DNA from: Marasmius tenuissimus
Taxonomy: Eukaryota; Basidiomycota; Agaricomycetes; Agaricales; Marasmiaceae
DNA length: 64,000 bases
Direction of reading: 5' to 3'
Assembly: GCA_029532415.1 (NCBI GenBank)
Contig: JAQOTA010000053.1
Span: forward strand, 992,001 to 1,056,000
The position numbers were made by a program, and so were the translations under genes. The notes under the pieces are model-generated. The model saw nothing but the letters and a program-made list of their open reading frames with translations. It was not told the DNA's origin and searched no databases. This document shows, in pieces, positions 14,674 to 24,511 of the stretch. The stretch's first letter is position 1. Each line of letters opens with the position of its first letter.

Positions 14674-15822
14674 ATGTTTGCTTCCTTTTCGTCGCCTTTG
14701 TTGGGCTGCTGCAGGCGAGTACCATCAACGACGTGGTCAAGATGGACATACGTGAAAAGGCTCAATCACTCGACGAATAACTCAAATCACTCGTCGCCGC
14801 CACCAAAACCCCCAGCTCAGGATTCCCAGCCCTCCTCTGTACCTGCCGATTCCTCTCTTCCTCCACTAGATATAGCCGGACTTCCTTACCTTAGCAAACC
14901 ATTGGGTGTAACGGAACGTCCGTCTACTCAAAGAAACTCAACATTTCAGAGGATAAAGCAGAAGCTCACCGACGATGAAACTATTGCTCGAGAACGAAAA
15001 CATCTGTGCGAACACGTTCTGAATCTAGTATTACCTGTTCCGCTGATATTCTTCTTTCATGTAGAGTCAAAGAAATTGCCACCAAAGGTTACTTTCATGA
15101 CCTGACAATGACGAAGAAGCACGGTGGAAAGACCTGGGTTGCTCCAAAAGTCCTCATTCGTGAAGATGTGCGTTGCTCTTTCTCTGTCCATATACCAGTT
15201 CTAATGAACGACCTGGGTTAATAGAGAGCACTGTATATGCCCGATATATCAGGAACATCCTTAGAGACTGGGTCGAACTCGGAGAAACACACTACAACAA
15301 TGTGCTTTGGACGAATCACTGCCCTCTCGCTCCTCAGCACGCGAATCTCCGAGGTAGGTTTACTCTCTTTCTTCTTTCGAGGATGTATGTCAAAATCCTT
15401 CATAGCTTCACTCGGCAGCGTTCACATCCCCGACGCTTCAACGCTACTCTTCCCATCCTCTTTTCCAGCATATCCAAATTAACACCCAATCCAACGCTCT
15501 CAAGTCGTTCCTTGTCCGCCTCCTCACACGCTCACTACGCTCCTCAATACCAAAGGAACAACATCCATTCTACCTCCTCTCTTCGCAAAATCTCGAATAC
15601 CTTCGGGAACCCCTGGGGATCAATAACGACCGCGTGGGGTACGTATATCTGGTAGACGAAAACTGTAAAGTTCGATGGGCCGGCTGTGCTGATGCGACCG
15701 CGGAGGAGGCGAAGGCTTTGGAGGTTTGTACAGGAATTTTGTTGAGAAGATTAGACGAGAAGGAAGACCAAGAAAGAGGACGTGGTAAATCGAAGTCGTC
15801 CGCGAAGGGGTCTCCTCTCTAG
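14674..15822 (+). CDS. Mitochondrial ATP synthase assembly factor ATP10
   Basis: Four exons (14674..15005, 15065..15167, 15225..15353, 15469..15822) give 305 aa, with all phases closing. In yeast, Atp10 helps assemble the Fo sector by acting on subunit 6. The start is the ATG at 14674; the longer upstream frame begins with GTG. The first residues (MFASFSSPLLGCCRR and following) are basic and Ser-rich, as expected of a mitochondrial presequence. Conserved parts are LPYLSKPLGV, EIATKGYFHDLTMTKKHGG, LYMPDISGTSL and, near the C-terminus, YHxVGYVYLVDEN-type sequence ending in VRWAGCADATAEE, the family's most conserved block. The last 20 residues are Lys/Ser-rich and not conserved. The third intron (115 nt) is long for this window. 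Confidence 0.85.
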
Positions 15823-17433
15823 CACGTGCATGGGAATACGAATCTTCTTGAACTCCCCACCTACGCTCAGCCATCCTCTGGTTCAATGTCCGGTAGTCGG
15901 GTCACGGTGAACCTGAACGTCATCGAGGACAAGGCCTTGGTTCGCCCATTGGTAACTCTGAGCTGCTTAAACAGTGACTCGGGCACGGAAGCCAGGAAGT
16001 CGACTCGCTCCAAATGCACATGGCATCGGTATTGTTACGGTTGTAGTAAAACATCTTCTTGACGGGGTCCGCGCTTCGCGATGAGGAACATAAGGCACAG
16101 CATGGGGACAAAAATAGGCATGCTAGGCTGTTCCTAGCCGAGTTGCCTTTGCCCAGAAGGTCAAGTAATCAAGCAGGGAGATCCCTCAAAGGATATCTTG
16201 GTCTTGAAAATAAGAACCACTACCCTCTTTGGTACGTTTTGTTGGAGATCAACCGTTATAGTGGCTGCAAATTCTCAAAATCCGAAGAGTATTGACACGA
16301 TAGAGGTTAGATCTCGTACTCTTCGGCGTCTTAGTTTTGGCTAAACTGAACCACAGGATGTTGTTCCTATACGATTCGGGGAGGTACACCCTCAGGTTCG
16401 CGGTTTCTCCTTCTCCTATTGGCTCTACTCCACCCGACGGGATCGTTCAGAGATTTTCAGATCAAAAACTCCTAATACGGCGAGCGTCAACCTACACAAC
16501 CAAAGTAATCCGACGTCGGGTCCGAGAGAGGCATCCAAGCACCGTCGGCAATGGAATGTTGCAGTGGCACAGGCGCTCCCGAAAACAGGAAAAGGGACAT
16601 CCAATAGATATCCCAGATTTGAACCTGTATTGGCGGGTTGGTTTTCCATAGGGATACCACATGACTTCTACTGGTCACTGCTCGAGGATCTAAGAGTGTG
16701 CGAGGGAGGAATGTCAACGAAAATTCGACGATTAACTTGCAAAAGTTATTGCGTGGGAAAGATGGGGGTGGCACCGAAACTTGGCGGACGGGGTTAGCGC
16801 CCGTGATGCAAATTTGGACTCAAACCACCACCATCCCCTTTGTCTTCTACCTGGCTCTTAGTTTCCTCCGATCGTAGCCTTTGCCAACTCAAACTCACGT
16901 CACCGCTTGTAGAAACCCCTGTTCCAGGATACAAAAAATAACGATGCTAACCGGGAAAACTCGTCTCGGTGAACGAACACCGGTACCGCACAAAGGACTG
17001 AATCGTTCCCCTCATTGCCCTTGAAATATTCAATACCATCGCCACACAGGTGGCAGAGCAGGCTATTTTTGACGGCCAGTGGGCGCCGGTACCCTGACTT
17101 GGAGCCTGTAGGCCATGAGGATTGCGCAGCCTCCGACATGCTCCGATGGCACCAACTCGAACCAACCTTAGCGAGTGAGCGCGAATTCCTCCTACTGTCA
17201 AGCTAGGGTCAACCTCGGCTCAGGAGGTCGAATCGCCATACCGCCTCCTTCGGTGTCTCCGGCAGGAATCCACTAGCAAACCCGAATCGGTGGGACCAAA
17301 ATGGCCACCCCTAGTACTTTCTTGTCTTCGTACTTGCGTGAAGGAGAGACATGCCAAACGAATACAAGTTCCACGTTTTGCGCTTCAGGTCCACAGGGTC
17401 TGTCTGAAACGCGAAATCCGTTCTTCGAGATCA
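15823..17433. other. Intergenic, no gene recognised; one perfect inverted repeat
   Basis: No exon chain or family similarity is seen. A perfect 10-bp inverted repeat, CCGAAGAGTA at 16282..16291 and its complement at 16317..16326, could form a stem with a 25-nt loop. Confidence 0.45.
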
Positions 17434-17570
17434 TATAAATCCCCCCTTTTCAAGAATTCCTTTTCCCCACCTCCCCCCGCCTCCACTTTTCTCTTCTTGC
17501 TTCCTCCTTTCTATTATATATCTATTTTCTTGACCGTATCTTCTTTCCTCCCACTTTACATCGCGCGAGG
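17434..17570 (+). promoter_or_regulatory. Laccase core promoter: TATA box and pyrimidine-rich leader
   Basis: TATAAAT at 17434..17440 lies 137 bp before the laccase ATG. It is followed by a strongly C/T-rich tract to the start codon, as is common in highly expressed fungal promoters. Confidence 0.55.
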
Positions 17571-20500
17571 ATGATCTTGTCGCGTTTTTCACTTCTACTG
17601 TTGGCAGGAGGGTTGGTGGAGAGCATTTCTGCGGCCATGATTGGTCCAAAGACTGATCTACGAGTCGTGAATGCTCAAATTTCTCCGGACGGCTTCTCTC
17701 GCAATTCGGTCCTTGCGAATGGCGTCTTTCCTGGTCCTGTTATCACCGCAAACAAAGTACGTCTTTTTCGTCCCTTCAATGCTCTTCTGGTTGACACTTC
17801 GTCGGATCTCAAGGGAGACAAATTCGAGATCAACGTGATCGATGAATTAACGGAAATCTCGATGTACAAGTCGACCTCCATAGTAAGTATTTTTGCCAGA
17901 GAGCGTTCATTTTCGACATTGAATACGTTTTGACTAGCACTGGCACGGCTTATTCGCTACGGGCATGACTTGGGCCGATGGGTGAGTTTACTTGCGCTCT
18001 CCAACTGATTCCGTTTTCAATTTGATGTCTTTTTCAAGCGCGGCGAGCGTCAGCCAGTGCCCTATTGCACCGGGACATTCTTTCCTGTACAAGTTTCCGA
18101 CCGGGGACCAAGCGGGAACTTATTGGTACCACTCTCACCTGGGTTAGATTTCCCTAGCATCCTTTTCGCTCTCCCGACTCATGGATCTGAACGTGTCAAT
18201 TAGCGACCCAATACTGTGATGGGTTACGTGGTGCACTCGTGGTTTACGACCCTCAAGATCCTCACGCCCACTTATACGATGTTGACGATGGTGATACTTG
18301 GCTCTTTCGCGATGGTTGTTCATCTGAACCCTGACCAAAATCTCTTTGCAGAAAGCACTATCATTACTCTGTCTGACTGGTGAGTCTTTTCGACCGACTG
18401 CAAACCGCTGGCGCTAACGAAGTGTTCTCGTTCTAGGTATCGTGCGTGATATTCGCGCCCTCTTTGACACTCATACCTAATCATACGCATGTCCCAGACT
18501 TACCCTCGACGAGTTATAATGGAGTTATGTAAGTGAACTAACCAACCGATGCAAGACGTTGAACGTTTATTTCTCGGGCAGGGTCCCTGACTCGACGCTC
18601 ATCAATGGCCTTGGTACGCATGTTCACGACCAAGCGGTGCAGATAGGAGCGACGTTAACCTATTCGAACATTCAGGACGTTACAAAGGCGGTCCAGCGAG
18701 CCCTCTTGCAATAGTCGATGTCGAGCAGGGGAAACGGTCAGTATAGTCGTTCTTCATCGATGCCTGTGCGCTGACCATGGTTTTTCTCGTAGCTACCGGT
18801 TCCGGCTAATCTCAATGGCTTGTGACCCCAACTTCAATTTCTCGGTGGACGGCCATAGCATGACGGCGAGTCAACTTTACCCGTCATGTCCTCCGCTTGT
18901 CCTAATATTTGCCCCATCACCAGATCATTGAGGTTGATGGTGTCAATCATGAGCCTCATGAAGTCGACTCTCTTCAGATCTTTGCCGGTATGCCCGAATT
19001 CGTGGATCGCCCTGCCTTTCGTTGACGCAAAATCTGTCACAATAGGACAACGCTATTCCTTTGTTGTAAGACTGTCTCCTTCGATCGGGACGGACAGATG
19101 GTAACAATCTCTCTCTTCCTAGTTGAACGCACAGCAGCCAGTCGACAACTACTGTACGTCTCGGTCGTTGGGAACATACTTTGGGATACTCACATCTAGT
19201 CTTCCAGGGGTCAGAGCCAACCCAGCATTTGGAGCTCTTGGCTTCGATGGTGGTATCAATCAGGCCATCCTCCGCTACAAAGGCGCCCCCGAATCTGAGC
19301 CCACGGTGAATCGCAATGCCACAACAAACATACTCAAGGAGACGGATCTTCATCCTTTGGAGAACCCTGGAGCGGTGGGTCTCTTCAATCCATTGCGCCT
19401 AAACTTCATAAATGCTCACCATATCATAGCCCGGTGAGCCGGTCGTCGATGGCGCGGACATCAGCCTGAACTTGGCCATCGGTTTTGTGAGTGTTTCCCC
19501 CGTGTATCTACCCAGACACGTTCAACTTCTTCTCCCCCCTGATAGAACAAAGACACCGGTTTGTTTAACATCAGCGGTGTACCCTTCATTCCTCCTTCCG
19601 TTCCGGTCCTTTTGCAGATCCTAAGTGGCGCCCAAACTGCTCGTAAGCCGCCGAGTTTTCTAGACTGCGGCAATGCCAAACGCTCATTCTCAACTTTTCC
19701 CAGAGTCGCTTCTGCCGTTCGGTTCCGTGTATCCGTTACCGTTGAACAAGACAATCCAGATTTCGTTCCAGGGGCTGCGAACCTGGTGCACCGGTAAGGA
19801 ACAAAATTGTCGTTCTTCATCGATGCCTGTGCGCTGACCATGGTTTTTCACGTAGCTACCGGTTCCGGCTAATCTCAATGGCTTGTGACCCCAACTTCAA
19901 TTTCTCGGTGGACGGCCATAGCATGACGGCGAGTCAACTTTACCCGTCATGTCCTCCGCTTGTCCTAATATTTGCCCCATCACCAGATCATTGAGGTTGA
20001 TGGTGTCAATCATGAGCCTCATGAAGTCGACTCTCTTCAGATCTTTGCCGGTATGCCCGAATTCGTGGATCGCCCTGCCTTTCGTTGACGCAAAATCTGT
20101 CACAATAGGACAACGCTATTCCTTTGTTGTAAGACTGTCTCCTTCGATCGGGACGGACAGATGGTAACAATCTCTCTCTTCCTAGTTGAACGCACAGCAG
20201 CCAGTCGACAACTACTGTACGTCTCGGTCGTTGGGAACATACTTTGGGATACTCACATCTAGTCTTCCAGGGGTCAGAGCCAACCCAGCATTTGGAGCTC
20301 TTGGCTTCGATGGTGGTATCAATCAGGCCATCCTCCGCTACAAAGGCGCCCCCGAATCTGAGCCCACGGTGAATCGCAATGCCACAACAAACATACTCAA
20401 GGAGACGGATCTTCATCCTTTGGAGAACCCTGGAGCGGTGGGTCTCTTCAATCCATTGCGCCTAAACTTCATAAATGCTCACCATATCATAGCCCGGTGA

Positions 20501-21499
20501 GCCGGTCGTCGATGGCGCGGACATCAGCCTGAACTTGGCCATCGGTTTTGTGAGTGTTTCCCCCGTGTATCTACCCAGACACGTTCAACTTCTTCTCCCC
20601 CCTGATAGAACAAAGACACCGGTTTGTTTAACATCAGCGGTGTACCCTTCATTCCTCCTTCCGTTCCGGTCCTTTTGCAGATCCTAAGTGGCGCCCAAAC
20701 TGCTCGTAAGCCGCCGAGTTTTCTAGACTGCGGCAATGCCAAACGCTCATTCTCAACTTTTCCCAGAGTCGCTTCTGCCGTTCGGTTCCGTGTATCCGTT
20801 ACCGTTGAACAAGACAATCCAGATTTCGTTCCCTGGGGCTGCGACACCTGGTGCACCGGTAAGGAACAAAATTGACCCTTTCTCGGCTTGTAACTAACCT
20901 TCTCCAACACCTGTAGCATCCTTTGCATTTGCACGGCGTACGTCCTTCCTCTTCCGGGCTCTCTCCTGACCTCGCTAATTACTGCACTTAGCACACTTTC
21001 GACGTCGTTCGCAGCGCCGGAAGTTCTGAATACAACTTCAAGGATCCCGTTCGACGAGATGTAGTCAGCAGCGGCAACTTGGCTTCGGATAATGTTACCA
21101 TCCGTTTCAGAACTGACAACTCTGGACCTTGGTTTCTCCATTGGTGAGTTCTTAACACTCCAAGTCATGACTTCGCATTTACACAGACGCGTCATTTAGT
21201 CACATCGAACCCCACCTCGACCAGTAAGCCATAATTGATTTTGTCATACTTACCCTCCTGTTATTGACTCACTCGGTTCGGAACTAGCGGTCTTGCTGTC
21301 GTTCTTGCTGAAGATGCCCCGAATACTGCTCTGCACAATCCCGTTCCTGGTCAGTCTTTAGTAGGGATCTTTGAAGCCTCCACTGCACTATTTCTGACTT
21401 TGCTTTTTTCTCACAGACTCTTGGAAGGACCTTTGCCCCATTTACGACGCACTCATCGCAGAGGGAGGTGACTACACCAAACCTCACCCTAAGATTTAA
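17571..21499 (+). CDS. Laccase (multicopper oxidase), interrupted by an internal tandem duplication
   Basis: A secreted blue copper oxidase that oxidises phenols and reduces O2. The signal peptide is the first 21 residues or so ([14 protein letters not shown] and following). Copper-binding motifs are HWHG (17938..), HSH (about 18128..18139), HPLHLHG (20917..20937) and HCH (21136..21205). Exons, counting the duplicated part once: 17571..17756, 17814..17882, 17938..17981, 18039..18142, 18204..18290, 18352..18379, 18437..18445, 18498..18528, 18582..18613, 18676..18736, 18793..18865, 18924..18987, 19046..19065, 19123..19153, 19208..19374, 19430..19486, 19546..19642, 20767..20858, 20917..20937, 20992..21143, 21200..21223, 21288..21349, 21417..21499. 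This gives about 530 aa, the usual laccase length. As sequenced, exons 11-18 occur twice and the frame is lost. In addition the 9-nt mini-exon is one base out of phase. One intron (18866) starts with GC. Confidence 0.85.
18746..19808 (+). repeat. Tandem duplication copy 1 (1,063 bp) inside the laccase gene
   Basis: The unit starts in the intron before the exon at 18793 and ends just after the exon encoding ISF plus a Pro/Gly stretch. It lacks two bases near its right end relative to copy 2 (at about 19769 and 19779), which shifts the frame of that exon. Confidence 0.95.
19809..20873 (+). repeat. Tandem duplication copy 2 (1,065 bp) inside the laccase gene
   Basis: This copy is identical to copy 1 at an offset of 1,063 bp except for one base in the first intron (CTCGTAG against CACGTAG) and two single-base gaps at the far end. 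It joins directly to the downstream laccase exons in the correct frame. Confidence 0.95.
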
Positions 21500-21979
21500 A
21501 TGGTTTGATTTGCCGCGCCTTTTTGCCTACGGCATACTTATTTGACGTAAACTGCCCCGGGACGGTACTTTTACCAACATACCGTTCAAGCCTACCTTCT
21601 CATTCTCACCACCTTTTCTTTCCCGCCAACGCATGGACTTTCATGGACACAAATCGCACTGTATCTATAATCGCACTTGTGACGCTTTCAAACATCGTTT
21701 TCGTGAGATAGACTGACGCAACAATGAGCTTGAAGACGCGACCAACTCCGCGAAAAAGATCACACGGAGAAATATCGGGTAGGCCACCGCGTAGTCCACC
21801 TTCGCTTCGATTCCGAGACTTCTCACCCTTTTTCTCTCACCTTCCACATTGTCATCGTTATCTTGTAAAACTGCGTCTTCTGGCGGCCTCGAGACCTCCA
21901 TGACATTTGGTTTTGATGGCATGTATTTACGCAGCGAGCTCTGCTCTGTTCCTCCATCTCTTTGTTCCGATTTCCAGCC
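21500..21979. other. Intergenic between laccase and MFS transporter
   Basis: The stretch is 480 bp, partly pyrimidine-rich toward the transporter start. It should hold the laccase terminator and the transporter promoter. No gene is seen. Confidence 0.5.
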
Positions 21980-24232
21980 ATGGCGACCTTGTCCAGTAGC
22001 TCGTCAAGAACCTCAGGAATCGTGGAAGCGGGTGGGAGTCAACGCGCCTCTCACTTGGAGGAGAGTGACCGGGAGCATGAGTACAAGGTCAGCGAACTGG
22101 AGAAAGGTGGCACGATGGCAAACTTGGAGTCTTGGGAGACGGACCCCGACAATGCAAGGAACTGGCCAAGCCTAAAAAAATGGACGACCGTGTTTGTGGT
22201 GAGTGTCGTTCGGAGATCGGAGAAGCCCAGCTTTCAATTGATTTCGACTGTACCTACTCAATTGACAATCTTCAGATTGCTCTATACACATTGATTCCAC
22301 CGCTGGGGAGTTCTATGATGGCGCCAGGACTTCCCAATATCGCAGATATATACGGAATACATTCAAAAACAATCACGTCCTTAACGCTCAGCGTGTTTCT
22401 ACTGTCGTTCGCCATTGGGGTGGGTCCGCTTCTTCATTGGTAATTAATAGTATCCTGATGCTCCAATCAGCCCTTATTCCTCGCCCCAATATCTGAGATG
22501 TATGGAAGGACATGGGTAAGTCCGATAGCTATGTACGGAAGCTTGATTTGGCTTACCCCCAAAGCTCTAGGTCTTCCACATTGCCAACATATTTTCAATT
22601 GCATTCAGTCTTGGTTGTGCATTCGCCCCCAGCACTAACGCGTTGATCGCGTTTAGATTTCTAAGTTTGAGGTTCTCCTAGGTTTGAGCCTGTGTAGCCA
22701 ATCTCATACTCCGTTGCAGGTGGCTTCTCGGGGGCGGCCCCAATCGCATGCGGGGGAGGTACCATTGGCGATTTGTTCTCGGAAGGCGAACGTGGATCTG
22801 CAATGGCTATTTACGCCATGGGTCCACTTATAGGCCCCGCGGTAGGGCCTATCGCGGGAGGATATCTCACCGAGGCATTTGGTATCAAGTGGGTGTTTGT
22901 CACAATTGCCGGTATGTTCTTATCGCCTGTCCTTGAAGGCAAGTCTCACGCCGTTTGATTCACAGGCGCCTGTGGCGTTGCCAGTCTCGTTGGTATACCT
23001 CTCCTCCGTGAGACGTACGCCCCTGTCATCCGTCGGCACAGGACAATGCGGAATGGAAGCCCAGAGAAAGCCTTCCAGCAAGCTGGCCTTCTGCAAGACG
23101 TTGGCAAATGGGAATATCTCTGGATCAACCTCTCGCGGCCGATAATGCTCTTGTGCAAGAGCTTCATCTGTTTCATTCTAAGCTTGTACATGGCATTGTG
23201 AGTGACAATGCATACAGGACGCCTATATACTGACCCGTCTCGCGTATTAGCTTGTATGGTAAACAGCTTCGGTCACCTTGAGCTCCAGCATCGTTTTTGA
23301 TTGTTTGAACCCAGGAATTTACTATCTGATGTTCGCAACGTTTTCCTGTTCGTCCCCTTCATCCCTTCTCCGTTCATCATCAACTCACACGGGCCTATAG
23401 CCCTCTACTCCACGGTCTATGGTTTCAAGACTGGTCCGGGAGGGCTGGTGTATCTCGGACTTGGACTTGGTTTTTTCTTTTCGACTCTCGCCTGTGCACG
23501 GTGTGTCGACGGTATGCATCGTTACGTGAGTGATATCCGACCTCAGCATGACTCTCGCTCACTCGTATCATATATAGCTTACTCTCAAGAATGGAGGTCG
23601 AGGGACGCCAGAGATGCGTATGCCCGCTTTGTTCTTTGGGTCGCTTATAACCCCTATCGGTTTGTTGTGAGTGTCGCTTCGTTTCCTCACATGGCATCCA
23701 TGCTCACGCTTCTACTTCAGCTGGTACGGGTGGTCTGCAGAAGCCCAGCTGCACTGGATCATGCCAATCATCGGGACAGGAATATTCGCTTTTGGTGAGC
23801 AAGCTCTCTATGACACGTTACAACTTCATCAGCCTAATTCACTGTAATCAGGAATGAACGCAGCCTAGTGAGTACTCCCCGCCTCCCAGCGTAGTTATCC
23901 GATTCCGTATTGACCTTGAATCGCAAGCTTACCCATCCAATTGTACCTTGTGGATGCGTTCAATTATGCTGCAAGTGCCCTTGCCGCCGCCTCTGTTTTC
24001 CGATCTCTTTTCGGATTTGCATTCCCTCTTTTCGCATCGCAAATGTTTGAGGCACTCGGAATTGGCGGAGGGAACTCGCTCCTGGGAGGTGCGCCTGATT
24101 TCACATCCATACGCCCAAACACTAACGCAGATCTCGCTTTCAGGGCTTGCAATTGTGTTAGGTATTCCGTTCCCTGTGTGGATCTATTATAAAGGGGAGG
24201 CGATGAGGGCCAGAAGTGATCTCAATCGCTGA
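21980..24232 (+). CDS. MFS transporter, DHA1 family (drug:H+ antiporter type)
   Basis: Fourteen exons: 21980..22198, 22276..22419, 22471..22515, 22571..22664, 22720..22911, 22966..23197, 23251..23258, 23315..23347, 23401..23525, 23578..23666, 23721..23794, 23852..23867, 23928..24088, 24144..24232. They total 1,521 nt, 506 aa, and every phase closes. The cytosolic N-terminus carries the fungal DHA1 signature [17 protein letters not shown] just before TM1. Motif-like segments follow: [14 protein letters not shown] (the motif A region, loop 2-3), [20 protein letters not shown] (motif C, antiporter type, in TM5) and LRETYAPVI after TM6. About 12 membrane segments are visible. Members export polyamines, toxins or antifungals by proton antiport; the substrate cannot be inferred. 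It lies directly downstream of the laccase on the same strand. Exon 7 is an 8-nt micro-exon. Confidence 0.9.
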
Positions 24233-24511
24233 TCTCAGATGGTCAGCGAATCAGGGCCACCTCCAAATGATTTTTCACGGCTACAATTCACGAACTGAGC
24301 GAAACGATCGGATTACGCGTATAGAACAACTCAAAGTACGGATGAACGCGTCTTCAGCGGAACAGCAAAATGATGGCACCAGGCGGCCGTATGATAGAAC
24401 GAGGATGTAGTAGATGTTACAAGAGAATGCTAATGACTGTTGGCTGTTCGATACAACGAGAGACCCTAATAAAACTAGTATAAATAAATAAAAAAGTCCC
24501 TCAATAGATGC

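Noticed and set aside
19461..21195. Long minus-strand frames opposite the laccase
   Set aside because: They are shadows of the laccase exons and their duplication; no motif is seen.
17571..24232. Laccase plus transporter plus P450s as a secondary-metabolite cluster
   Set aside because: No backbone synthase or cluster regulator is present, and the P450s lie more than 8 kb away behind housekeeping genes.
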